A program made the translations under genes and the position numbers. Below, one piece after another: positions 1 through 13,200 of a stretch of DNA of 64,000 nt (position 1 is its first letter; each line of letters starts with the position of its first letter). The DNA is taken from contig JALJCO010012606.1 of the NCBI GenBank assembly GCA_023101725.1, positions 62,001 through 126,000 of the forward strand. The letters are read 5' to 3'. The notes below the pieces were generated by a model. The model saw only the letters and a list, made by a program, of their open reading frames with translations. It ran no database searches and had not been told where the DNA came from. The DNA is from Atherinomorus stipes. Lineage: Eukaryota; Chordata; Actinopteri; Atheriniformes; Atherinidae.

Positions 1-973
1 AGTTTACTGGCGCTCAACACAAATATATCCATAAGTCCACAAAAACTTGTTAATATTCCTCTATACTGCTCGTCCAATGAAATCCAAGTGTCCTGAGTGG
101 GTAGCGTCCATAATTTACTCGAAACGACATTGTTTAGTATATTTGTATAGCCTAAACCAGTGATTCCCAACCCTGGTCCTCAAGGCACACTATCCTGAAG
201 ACTTTCCATGTTTCCCTGTTAAAACACAGCTGACTCACATTAATGGGTCAGCAGCAGACTGGTGCAGAGCTCGTCAGAGATCCATTTGATTTGAATCAGC
301 TGTGTCCTAGCAGGGTAAAAATTGAAAGTCTTCAGGAAAGTGTGCCTTGAGGACCAGGGTTGGGAATCACTGGCCTAAACAGTAGAACATCACATTTACT
401 ATTTGCGCGTTCATGCAAGTTCAAGACACTACGGAAGCCACATCAGACCAAACCAAATGAGATTGCGCGTTCTCTTTTTCTTTCTTTCTTTGTTTTAAAT
501 CAATAGCCGAGCCCTTTTGTGTTTGTCCACAGCTCCTTCGCTCCCATCACAATGTAAACAGCAAATTTCTTCTTCTACGCTTGCATTATTGGCAGAGCGC
601 GCTGAACGCCGCGGCTTCCATAGTGTCGTGAACTCGCATGAATGCACAAATAGGAAGTGAGATGTAGTCTAGGCTATAAAAAATATACAAAATTATGTCA
701 TTTTGAGTAAATTCTGGATGCTACCCACTTAGGACACTTGCATTACATTGGACGAGCACTGTGGAAGAAAATTACCAAATTTTCTTTTACTTTTATGGAG
801 CTTTTTGTGTTGAACGCTGTTGAACTCCATTATGTGAAAGTTGGTGGATAACAAAAACTTCTCTGGATCTCCGGCTGCATTTGAGATATTAAAAAGTGCT
901 CCACAGTCCTGCTCAGCATGAGTTTGAGTAGAAAATGAAGGCACATCATTCTGTGGGTGTTGTATCCCTTTAA
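1..973. repeat. Fold-back (long inverted repeat) element, left end outside the window
   Basis: Bases 1 to about 125 are the diverged reverse complement of about 705-835 (shared core GCTACCCACT..GGACACTT followed by CATTGGACGAGC). This makes arms of at least 120 bp around a loop of roughly 570 bp. The right end runs to a CCTTTAA at 967-973 (TTAA at 970-973). The right half recurs at 32969-33258, showing that this is a dispersed family. A hAT miniature element (158-372) is nested in the loop. No intact reading frame is present. Confidence 0.75.
158..372. mobile_element. hAT-type miniature element (215 bp) with perfect 8-bp target duplication
   Basis: The element begins CAGTGATTCCCAACCCTGG and ends with the inverted copy CCAGGGTTGGGAATCACTG, inverted repeats of at least 30 bp. 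It is flanked on both sides by GCCTAAAC (150-157 and 373-380). TIRs starting CAGTG and an 8-bp duplication are hallmarks of the hAT superfamily. It has no coding capacity and is nested in the fold-back element. Confidence 0.9.
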
Positions 974-1116
974 TCCAAATTTATATTTAAATCTGCCAAA
1001 GAAGTTTGAGCATTAAACTGTAAAGGCACCAGATTTGGATTTGCTGCTTTAGTAAGTGAGAACTAAAAAAAAACTCTGTTTGAGAGAAAGTCCAAAAATC
1101 GTGTTAGTCTACATAC
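974..1116. other. Tenascin intron beyond exon 5
   Basis: Short AT-rich intron sequence between the fold-back element and the exon 5 donor; nothing else seen. Confidence 0.5.
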
Positions 1117-1232
1117 CTTGCTGGTGAAAATGATCTCGTAGATTTCATACATCACAGAAGGTGGAGTCCAAACCAGAGTGACAGAGGTCTCTGTGATGTC
1201 ATGAGTCCTCAGCTGAGAGACACCTAACATGG
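1117..1232 (-). CDS. Tenascin exon 5: first half of the first fibronectin type III domain
   Basis: A 116-bp exon between TATTTCAG and GTATGT on the minus strand, entered in phase 1 and left in phase 0. Joined to exon 4 it reads on without a break from the partial EGF repeat into [11 protein letters not shown], then [13 protein letters not shown] and [11 protein letters not shown]. This is the A-B-C strand pattern of an FN3 domain, with the conserved Trp of the VxLxW motif and the YE(I/V)xF strand. The second half of the domain is not found between here and position 1, so it lies outside the window. Confidence 0.8.
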
Positions 1233-4200
1233 CTGAAATAGAGAAACAGATAATCTCTGTGAGTTGTCCATGTAACTGTAGCCCAGTCAGCTTTTAGAGC
1301 AGTTAAAATGGTGAAGCTGAGTAGTGAAACAATGACGATAATGTGTGTTTCTGTTGCAAAGCATTAACATGCAGAGCGGAATATTTGGACTGAGGTGAAG
1401 GACAGTGGAGTCTACTGAGTCATTTTGACAAAGACGGAAGACAAAATAGAGTCCAAACAACATAAAACAAGAAAAATAAAAATGACAAAACACTGAAAGA
1501 AACAAAACAACAACAAAGAGATGGAAAACAATGGAAGATTCGGAATGACTATAAAGCAAAAGCAAACAATGAAAAACTAACAACTACAAAAAAATTGGAT
1601 ACAAAGTAGCTTTGAAAAGACACAAAGACCAAATATGAGGAAAAAATAACCAAACAAAGAGACACAAAGTATAAAAAGTAAAAAATAAAATAAAATTACA
1701 ATACAGAGACAATTGCCATGAATCAAAAAATACACAAAACGAGAAAACAAACAAACAAAAAAAAAACAAGCCCCCAAAATCTAACAAACAAGCAACACAA
1801 AATAAAAATGGAGCAACAAATAAACCACAAACACACTTCAACTAAAATGTTCTACAGATGAGATGGTGAAGCATTACTTGAGAACACAAATGCTGCAGCG
1901 TCCATGCAGGCCTCCAGTTAAATCTCTGGAACATCAGAGGGGATGACGTATGAACATGTTGGTCAATATTCCAGAGTATTTGCTGTCACTGTGCATGTAC
2001 TGGTCTCTCAGCTGCTTTCTGCATGTACTGTAGTGGATACGTACAGACACAACCGGGACTCACATAATAAGAATATGGAGCCTCATCTGCTGTTTAAGCA
2101 TGTAGTAAGGAGTGATTTTCACAGCTGAAAATGCTGCTTCCTCCTGCACACTCTCCCCTTACCGCCTCCCTCACATTTCCAGACAGAAGTGCAAAGGGAA
2201 AAAGTTTAATTGGCTTTTAGTAATGTGTTAAATTACTCTGCAGTGCATGTAAATGTTTCATGATTCCAGCTTGGCTCAGCGTAAATGGAACACAACACCT
2301 TGGTTTAAACAGCAGGTATTACTGAATACTACTACTCTAATGCTATTATTTCTTGTTGTCATAGTGACACACCTGCTCTTTGGGAGGCAGAGGGAAAATG
2401 GAACAGTAGCCTGTAGCATTCGCAGCACTAATGATAAACCTTCTTGAATAAACTTGATAAACTTGGGTGTAAAATCAGCAAACAAGATGTGAAACATTCT
2501 CTAACTTATTGACAGTTTGACTAAAAGTGAAGCAAAAATACCATTAAAAGACAGATTCACACGAGTTCAGCCTTTAATACAGAGCAGCAGGAGATAGTTT
2601 AATTAATGAAAAAGCAAACTAGTTTTCTCCAGCAGAGTTTTGTTCTTTTACTTATTTGTCACCAGCTGTCTCAGTCTCCAAAGTCTTCTTGTTAACGAAG
2701 CAAAACATTGGTGCATGGAAACGCCAAATCTTTTCAAGATTTCAGCCTCATCTGCAGCTGTGTCATGCACATGGATCTGATGAACAGATTCTGCCCTCAA
2801 GTGTATTATTACAAATCCGTGAAAGGCAGTATAGGGCAATAAATGAGGTAATAAATTAGGTCTTCTCGCTGGCAGCCAACCGTAGTTTTTAATGTCTCCT
2901 TTTCTTTTTCCTCTGATTGACACAGTGGAACAAATGGGCCAGCAGGCACCCATTTGTCCTTTCACTAATTTTCTTTCCTTCATGTGCATATCCAGTTGAG
3001 ACGTCCATCTTACCAAACGTAGAGTGATGTATGTATCAGCTTTTGCCATGGGCCTCCATCAAATCCTAAACCATCTGCTCCCTGGCACCACAACAATAAA
3101 AACAGACTGTTCAATCTGATCCACTAGTTGAAAATGATGCAGCTTAGATGACGAGGGATGGTTTTGTCATCAAGAGTTGTATTCAGATTTATGATTTGGG
3201 AGCCGCAGGGTCCTGGTTTTGGATTAAGTGGCCGACATTCAGTCTTTGAGATGAATCAAGCATGAAGTACTAAGATATTCTTACCAGGAGCTGGTCACCA
3301 CCAAACCAGAGTTAAAACAAGATGGGATGGTCACGGTGCTGATGGTGAAGTATCAGCACCTTTTTGCAAATGTGATTCCTAGAACATCTTTTCTGCCCTG
3401 CCTCATAGATATTTTCCCGACTCTTAGAGCCACTGGGACTGTTGAGGAACCCCTCACACTCCCAGTTCAGCCTCCTGCCTTCAGGAAGGAGGTTCTGCAG
3501 CATCCACGCCTGCTTCACAAGACTGTCTGACAGCTTATTTCACCACAGGGTTCACTACCTCCCCCTGAACTGTAAATATTATAAAATACATAAATCAACA
3601 AATGACTCTTGCTGCTGTTGCACAAATTTGCACAGCTAAACTCTCTGACACTACTGTATTTGTTTTATTCATTATCATCTTACTTCATGTGTGTCTTTAC
3701 TTATTTTTCTTTTTATTAGAGAACGCCATTCCTCTGTATGTCCTGACTAGGGATGTATATCGTTATGATTTTATCGATACCGATACCAATATCGATACTC
3801 CTTATCGATACCGGTATTTATCGATTCTCTTATTGATACTATAACATAATTTAGAGTAAATAATAAAGACATTACAAGATGTTACAAGATCCAGTGGTGG
3901 AGAATATTTGTTCAGATGATGTTGAAGAAGCCTGGACATAAAAGTGGGTGAAGGACAGCTGGGAGAATAAGGGAATTGTGTCTGTCTTAGTCCATCATTG
4001 TGATTATTTGACTGCGTAATGATAACTTGATGGTTAGGTAGATGTACAAAAAGTATCAATAAGAGTATCGTTAGTCCAGAATCTTAACGGTACCCTGGTA
4101 TCGTTAAGATTAGGAACCGGTACCAAACGATACCGGTACTCGGTATACATCCCTAGTCCTGACATATGAGGAATTGACAATAAGTCTTTGAATCTGTTAA

Positions 4201-7200
4201 AGGCAGGGTGGATGATGTTTTCCAAGAGCACTTTTTACTATATTGCTTAAAGGTGCCATGACATCAAATTTCACTTTTCTGGGGTTTTCGGTGTATAATA
4301 TGATCTGTTGTGCACTGATGAGGCCATGTGAATGTCCAGAGTGAGAATCAAAGTTCCTGTTTATGGTCTGTCAGCTTTGTCTCTCTGCTCAGAAACAGTT
4401 GAATCAGACAGCAGGCTATCATTCTACGTAGTTCTATCATTCTACGTAATTTAATTGCTCCAATAAGAGCACGCTATCAAGTAAACAGCCCCCCCCCCCC
4501 CTCTCTCTCTCTCCTAACGGTTTATGCACCGTCCGCTCCCCCCTCCCCTCCCTGTCTGATTCAGCTTCGTGTATGGAGCTAGTAGTAACTTCTGTGCAGT
4601 CAGGTCTGGGTTTTCAAACAAATGGATTTAAAAGCAAACTTCTGCAGCAACACTGAGGGAGGCGACCACAACCTTGTCATTACCTGTAAGTTTATTTATT
4701 TTCTAAATGCTGTCTTGTCTGATAAACGTAGATCTGAAGTGCCCATGTTGCTAGCAGTTAGCCTTTAGCAAACTCCGACCGCAGCTTGACCTAGATTCTC
4801 CAAATAAGGTCATAGCGAAATAAGGTGTAGCCAATCAAAATGAAGTCAACGTGGTCTCCGGGTAAAGCTCCATATCATCACCGGACCCAACTGTATTACT
4901 GAGGAAGTGAGGTCTGGCAGTTTCAAAACAATACTCCGCTGTAAAAAATGCCGTTTTTTTCTTTGGAGTATTTACATATAAAGTAATGCCAACAACATAA
5001 ACTAGTTTTTAACTGTTATGTCATCACTCCTTTAAAAGTCTTCTTCACACCCCAATTGCAGACAATTAATGAAAAGTTCTGACACAAAAATTTAAAAAAT
5101 GAATCACCTGTGGAACAGGCAGGACTGAAAAACGGCCCAGATGAATCACCACAAAAGAGCCGCTTCGAGCTCACGGGGGGTCCGACTTATGTTTTGCAAC
5201 AAAACATTGGCGAATCGAAGGAGTTTGTGGCAGAAAATGCCTTATTTAGAGGCTACGCACGGTTGCCCCATCACTTCCATTATATTGGACATACGCTGAT
5301 CTCGAGTGGATCTAAATGTCTCCCGAAGGAATTCAAGTTGCACCAAAACTGTCTGGGTGAGTAAATGAATGTATTTCATCCTAGAAAATAGGTCCAGATT
5401 GAAAAAAAAAGAATTTCCCCTTTAACATAATTGTTCTTCAACAATACCAAACAATGAATGCAATACTCAACATAGTCCTACTCAGAACCAGGCAGCATCA
5501 CCTAGTTTTGGACAAGACCCCCAAACCTCTTGTTGGTGGAAGAATTGAAAATGAAGTTGATTCTTATGGATGGACATTTTTAGTGAATGGTGCCAAGTCT
5601 TTATGACACACATGAGTAATTCAACCAATGTACCAAATGACTAGAAATGAAAACCTTTTTAATTAGCTAATTTCAACCCTTTATTTAATATCTTATACCC
5701 GGTGATTACCGTCTCTGCTGTAAGTCATGTTTACTAGTTCAACAACCAAACACACCTCACAATTTTCCTATTCCCGGTTAAAAATCATAAACATCTGCAA
5801 GAAACTGATCTGAACCAATATGCAATGCAAAGAATAAACAAAAATAAGTTTTGTTTGACCAATAACTCCACCTAGAGCCCAACTCTCTGTTTCAGACAGC
5901 GGTGTCTCTTTCACAACATTCACAGAGCATGAATCTCTCAGGCTGGTGGAGCCACAGCTGACAATAACTGTCCATAATGACGGCGTACTGTGATAATAAT
6001 TCACAGGTTTGTTTTACTGCTCCAAGTCTCTCATAAAATTAGTGCTGAAAAACCCACCACTCACTGAGAGCATGATGTAATGTTCCCGTAAGCAATTACC
6101 AAAATCCAACATGCATGTCACACAAGCACTGCACGGACAAAAAAAAAAAAACATCCGTTGGCCAGACTGCCTTCCTAGTCAGAGAAACACAGTTCCTCAA
6201 CTTCTTCCCATCTTTTGCATCTTTTGATCTTAAATAGCAACCAAATCAAGTTGCTTCATGTGAAAACTTTAATAAAACAAAGAAAAATAAATATTACAGG
6301 AGGGAAATCTAATGTTTTGCACTGACGACTTCAAAGACTTCTTTAAAATTCTGAAGCAAGAGCACATTTTTTTCCAAGTAACTAAGTCAAAGCTTCTTTT
6401 CTAAAGTACTACATGGTTTTTATCTAATATTTGTTTCTTTATAATCACTACAGGCAGCTCCTTAAGGTCATGCTGATGTAATGCTCTGTTTTAGTAGCTT
6501 AGAAGCTGACTAAACCATTACAAAGTCTCTAACTATGCATGCAGCCCTGTGAGCCTGTACTAAACCGCAGCTGTTTGCTGAACTGAATGTAGGATGCTAA
6601 TATGCTCACAGTATTGTTTTGTTATGAAGCATTTGCTGTATTAGATGATTAAAAAAAAATAATGGATGAATTCAAGCATTGCACACTAGATAAAAAGACA
6701 GAAGATCAAGATATGTAATTAATTGGGAAGTGAAAATTACTTCAGTTTCAGAGCATTTCATCAAACAGTTGCTGAAAGGAGCAGAAGAAAAAGTGCATGT
6801 CTTGATGACAAGACAGCATTTATATACAGAATTAACTTGCCAGTTGATAAAATGTAATTTAGAGTTTTAACTTTCTCTTGGCGTCTCATCTGACTTTTCC
6901 AAGAGGGAAAAAGTACATTGCAGAAGTTTGACTTTATAATTTTCCAAATTTCCTTTCAATTGTAAAACTGTCAAGACTGTCTAAACTAGAAGAAAGGAGG
7001 ACAACTTAGAACTAAAGAAAAAAATGTTTCCATCAAGTTTTCTTTCTTTTTTTTTTTTTCTTTTGCATCTTTTAAACACCATTAGTTGTTTTCTCATTTA
7101 CGGGATCCCTGCTGAGGTATTTTTGCACTGATTCCAAATGTACAAAAACAGGTGGATGGAAATATTGTCAATAGTTTTAGCTGCCCACTCCATTTTCCTC

Positions 7201-10200
7201 CATGGGACTGCAAACTGTGGGACATCCCTCCATCCACTCCAATAAGTGGTTGGTTACATTTGGGGAAACACTTAACACTCTTAAACACAGATGTGTCTGT
7301 CCTGCGTCAGCCTCAGGCAGCTCAGAAAAACATTACACAGCAGTCTGAGGGACTTTTATGGTCTGGGTCCTGCTTCTCTGATAATAAAATCGTACCAACA
7401 CTAGAATCCCTGCTTCTTAAATTGGCTCCAAAATGCAGAACTGACATGCTAACAAACCCGGACAATAATGCTGACAACACGAACAACAAGAAAACACAGC
7501 TGGAATTTAATTATCCTGACCGATGCTACAAATAATGACTCATTAGCTGTAACAAGAAACAATAAGTGACTTAAATACAACTGTTGCATGACTTACAAGT
7601 AATCTAAAATAAATGTTTTTCTCTAAGAAATGACAAACTGTATGCTTGCGTGTGATTATCCCATTAGATTACTATGTTTAGCGAGAATACACAAAAAGAC
7701 AGCATCGGTAATTTGAGCACTGCCAAATGTTAATGTTCTTCTTCAGGTTAAAAACACCAAACACAGATGGGAAAAAAAAATCAGACAGAGATAAATATGA
7801 AAAAGCTTAATGTGTAAAGTTTTTTTTTTTTTTTTAAGGTACGTTGCAGATAAATAGCACCTTTATGGTAAACTTTCATACGGAAAGCATAGTTTTGGGT
7901 AAATCCGTAAATTTATAGGGGTTTCTTAATGTGTTGTACTGCAGTATGTGGGTGTCTGACCAGGAGGAAACCAAAAAAGATTGCAAAAACTATGAGTATC
8001 ATGCAGCCAATGGTACGCATGTGAATTAGCTGCAATAATTTACATTTCAATAAGCTCAAGAGCAAAAACAGTATCAAAGTTTTCAGCCTGTTTAAGGTAG
8101 TTGGGAATGGTAAAATTCCCAGAATACATTTAACACTTGTGTTAATACACTGCCTGGATCTAACTAAGCAAATACTGTAGGTACGCACGTCCTACTGGAT
8201 AATTACTGCATGGGTGATTATCTTTCAGCTGGCAACAAGTTATTTAACCCCAACTGGTGCAACGAGTTGTTTTTCATTTCCTTAACAACCATGTCAGAAG
8301 ACACATCCCGTGGTAGTGGCCGGAGAGGCAGAAGTTATGCACCCATCATGCTTAGTGTCTACTGTTCAAGCCTGTGGGGGCAGTGTTACAGTTTGATCTG
8401 GGGTTGCTGCAGTTGGTCAGGTCTGGGTTCAGCAACGGTATGTGCTCAAGGAATGAGGTCAACTGACTTCCCGAATATACTGAATGACCAGGTTATTCCA
8501 TCATTGGATTCTTTCCTCCCTGATGGCATGGGCATATTCCAAGATGACAATGCCAGAAGTCATGAGGTCCAGACCTGAACCTCACTGAGATTCTTTGGGA
8601 TGTGCTGGAGAAGGCTGTGTGCAGCGGTCAGACTCTACCATCATCAATGCAAGATCTTGGTGAAAAATTACTGCAACACTGGATGGAAATAAACCTTGTG
8701 ACATTGCAGAAGCTTATCAAAACAATGCCACAGCGAATGTGTGCCATAATCAAGGCTAAAGGCGGTCCAAAGAAACATCTTTTTTTTGTGGCGACTTTTT
8801 TTTTTGGTCAGGCATTGTATTTTGAGGTAATTAGATATGTGAATAAATATAGGATGGGATTAAAAAGAATTATGTAAAAATGTCTAAGGGGAGAGCAATC
8901 TACAGTATTAAAAAAGAAGAATCTAGAACAGCACCTTGTGGTGCACCACAAATGAGAATCTATCTTTCATAGCAGAAGAAACAATGGATAACACGGTCTT
9001 AAAACTTCTGAGTAAATGCTACAGTATGTTGCTATTTTCTATGCCAAATAAGACTGACCATAAGCACTACCCGACTTCAGAACCACTAAATATCAGTTTT
9101 GTTTAGCATTTAATCTACTTTCCAAACAGTACATAAATTAATGAGCTGTGCAAACCATTAAATTCATTGATTTCTGAAATGTTACGGTCCAGCACCTAAA
9201 TGTTTCTTCACATCTTTGGTGAATGACTAGGAAAGTTTGTTTGATGCAGATTCTTATTGATTAACATCAGTTGGCATAGTTAAACATGTAGATAAAGAAT
9301 ATTTCAAACTGTGTCCATCCCCCTGGTGAGTGTTTTTTTTTCTGCAATACAGTGCTGGTGAAGCTAATGGTGGCAAGGCAATATGACACGTAGAAAGAAA
9401 ACTGACTTCATGCATTACACATCAATTCACACACCGTTCAATTTCCTGTTTAAGGCATATTTACTGACGGTAGTTCTAAATTAAACAGTTGGGAGCATTA
9501 ATGTATAATTTATTTACTCATTTATATCTCATTGACAGAATAAGGTCACTTTTACAGACTGATGAAGTTACCAGTGTGTAGGCATGTACATGACTGAAAA
9601 TAGCTTTCTGTCTTTTATATGCATTCCTTGACGTCTAGTGAATTAATCATCACATATTTGGTGGATTCAACTTACCCACATCACAGTTGGGTCCAGTCAT
9701 GCCCTCCTGACACTGGCTGCAGTCTTCTCCAGTAAACCCACGCCGGCATACACATCTTCCTTTGACGCACCGGCCTTTGTTGCTGCAGTTGTTGGGACAG
9801 CCTTTAGCAGCACAGTCTGGTCCAGTGAAGCCAACATCGCATACACACTTTCCGTTCACACACTTCCCACGGTTGCTGCAGTTGTTGGGACAGGCTTTTC
9901 CAGAGCAGTCTGCTCCAGTGAATCCTTCATCACAAACACACTGTCCATTGACACAGCGCCCCCTGTTGTTGCAGTTGTCAGGACAGGAATTCTCGGAGCA
10001 GTCCTCACCAGTGAAGCCACTGTCACAAACACATTTACCGTTAACACACCTCCCACGGTTGTTACAGTCATTAGGACATGTTTTCTCCGAGCAATCCTGG
10101 CCAGTGAATCCATCATCACAGACACACTGTCCATTTATACAGCGCCCCCTATTGTTGCAGTTTCCAGGACAGGCTAGCTCAGAGCAGTCCGCGCCGGTGA

Positions 10201-13200
10201 AGCCGCTGTCACACACACATTTACCGTTGACACATCTGCCACGGTTGTTACAGTTGTCAGGGCAGGCCTTTGTGGAGCAATCTGGACCCGTGAAACCAGG
10301 ATTGCAAACACACTGTCCGTTAACACAGCGCCCCCTGTTGTTGCAGTTTCCAGGACAGGATTCGTCCGAGCAGCTGGGGCCTGTAAAACCACTGTCGCAG
10401 ACACACCTGCCGTTCACACACCTGCCTCGGTTGTTGCAATTGTCTGGGCAAGTTGCCTGGGAGCAGTCAGGACCAGAGAACCCAGGATCGCACACACACT
10501 GTCCATTCACACACCTCCCATTGTTGTTGCAGTTCCCGGGACAGTTGGATTCGCTGCAGTCTGGCCCACTGTAACCAGGAAAGCAGACGCACTTGCCGTC
10601 CACACAGCGACCCTGATCACTGCACTCATTGGGACATTCGTCGGTCTCTGGTTTAATGGAGCAACCTGCACCTGAAAGAAAAGAAAAGAGTCAAATAAGG
10701 TGGTTAAATATTGGTTGCTTCCTGGGAAATTAAACATGTGGAAAACATGACAGTCTTTAAAAAAAAAAGGGGCAACATTTGAATTCACAATGTAAATTAC
10801 TCCGTGTTCAGTTGTCTCCAAAAGCCTAATGCAAACTTTTTACTCAATTTGAAGGTTTTTTTCATTTTCTGAAAAAAAGTTAGAATTCTCACTTTTTTCA
10901 GAAATTAAGAAAAATTTCCTTAAATTTTTTTTTTAATGCTCTAGAAAAAGTCAGAATTCTGACTAATTTCCAGATTAGAAAAAAAATCTATTTCTTGTTT
11001 TCAATTTCTGAAAAAACAGTCAGAATTCTGACTTTTTCAGAAATCAAGAGAAAATCTCCAGAAAATTTTTCTCTCTTTTTTTCCCTTTCTTTTTCACTTG
11101 TCCTGTCCAGCATCGTAGCAAGCAGAATGGTGATCTGGTCGCTTTATTGTGTTGAACAGATTTGCTTTGCCAAAGGAAGCTTTATGAACACAAGAAAATC
11201 CTGAAAATTTTTCAGTGTTCTAGAAAAAAGTCAGAAGTCTGACTTTAATTTCAGAATTCAGAGGTGTTTTTTTTTCTTTAAATTGGGAAAGAAAAAAAAT
11301 CAGTTTTTTTTTAATGTTCTTGAAAAAAGTCAGAATTCTGAAGAAGTATTCAAAATTCTGACAAAACAAAACAAAACTAAAACAAAACATCTCCCGATTT
11401 TTTTTATCTGGAAAAAAGTCAGAACGCCGACTTTATATAAGAATTCTGAGAAAAAAGTTAGAATTCTGACTTTAATCTCAGATGCTGTTTTTCTTTTTAG
11501 AAATTGAAAAAAAAAACCTCCTGAAATTAAAAAAAAAAAAAAAATTCCTTTATTTTTTTTTCTTCAGTGGCCCTAATCCTTCATCTTCCATCATTTTTAA
11601 AAACTATTTTACTCTTAAATTTTTTTTTAAATTGCTCATTCAGTGATGTAGGAAAATAAATTAATTTGCCAGTCCAAAATATGGGAATTTGATGTTAAAC
11701 AATGAAAGTACCTTTACAAACCCAAAAAGTGATGACAGACAGTAAATCAAACTTATCTAAATGTTAAAAAACTTGCTATAATCTGACCACAATACCAGCA
11801 ACTCAAAGTTTTGGGTCATTGTGGTTGATGAAGTTCTGTAAAACATGCCTTGAATAAATTAGAACCAGTCCCTTTTCCTTCATCGTCTACTTGAGCTTAT
11901 TTTGAGGGGGGTGGGGGGGATAAAAATCTAATCCTCTCTAATTAGACCATAAATGCAGCCTAGTTTTGACTGATTATACCCATGTGGGTGTGTTTTTTTG
12001 GTTGTTGAGATGAGGGTGGAGGGTGGATTTAAAGAACACTGAGATCACCGCTAGCACAGAGCTGGGAGCTAACACATAAACAGACACACACGCACACCCA
12101 CACACAGAATAACTTTACATTTCCAGCACTTCAGAGAATATTTATTTACATCTTTATCCTGACAACCCAAATTAAATGATAACCATATTGAGTTTTTTGT
12201 CCCAAAAAGAAAATTAATTCCCAACAAAATGAATTATACAAGACGTGACTCTGTTAGCAGCATACTTTGATCTCTGTCAGCTTATAACTAATCATGTGAT
12301 CAGATGTGTGGTCTGATGAACTCTGCAGGATGATTGGAAGCTGTCAAAAACAATTTTAGGGTGGAAAAAAATTCCTCCAGAATCTTTTGAGGTTGAATAA
12401 CGCTATGGGGGTGCAGTGTGTAACATCGAAGGTCAAGTTCAGAAAAAAATTGCACCCCATTAAAAGCTGTGTTTCTATTGGTTTCTAATTACTTTACTGA
12501 AATAACTTATGATTTTGTTATCTTAAAAGAGCAATTTTACCTACCTCCCGTGGGTTCACGACCGCTGCCATGCTTTGTGGTGCTAGTACTTATTGTGGTG
12601 TCTCTGAATGGACAAATAACTGTGTGAAGTGAGAACCCCTCTGGGCTTTAAAACTGTGGATCTGGTTTTGTCTGATAGATCGGGCAGGGGGGGGGGGGGG
12701 GGGAGGAGGAAAAGGGCAATTTGGGGTGAGCGGAAGCTCATAAAGAGGAAGATGGGGATCTGGAGATGCTAGAGCTGGGAGAAGCAATGCCTTAAAAGGC
12801 ACTAAATGTGGTTCCTTAGTGCAGTCACTTGCAGATGAAAACATGTTCAGCTCTGGAGAAATTTTGGCCACTGAAGACCACCGTCCACTCATAACTGTGC
12901 TTAGCATCTAAAGTAATTTCTATACCCATCTTTACCACTAGATGTCAGTATTTTTACTCAAAGATCAGGATGTTATAAAATAAGAAAGAAGCATTATTGT
13001 TTGATTATTTAACACTGAGAATGTTTGACAGTAAACAATTAACTCCACTTTAATCCTTTAAAAGCACAAATTTACATATATATATATATATGACTATATA
13101 TATATATATATATATAAGTGTATATAAATAAAGTATATGATTAATATATTGTAGGATATAATATCACACGCTACTGAAAGAAAATGTAGATGGAACTTGG

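Noticed and set aside
1287..1841. Minus-strand Cys/Phe/Leu-rich frames resembling membrane segments
   Set aside because: They are translations of the T-rich strand of an A-rich minisatellite, with no splice or start context.
2648..3049. 133-codon minus-strand frame inside the tenascin intron
   Set aside because: No recognisable domain, and not in phase with flanking tenascin exons or bounded by splice signals.
9762..10574. 270-codon open frame on the plus strand, rich in PLLLQLxGQ repeats
   Set aside because: It is antisense to the EGF exon and its periodicity follows from the 93-bp repeats; the minus strand has the conserved cysteines and splice sites.
12545..12573. Minus-strand ATG followed by MAAVVNPRE and a GTAGGT donor-like site
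   Set aside because: Could look like a small first exon, but no downstream partner exon or UTR support was found and the frame stops soon after.
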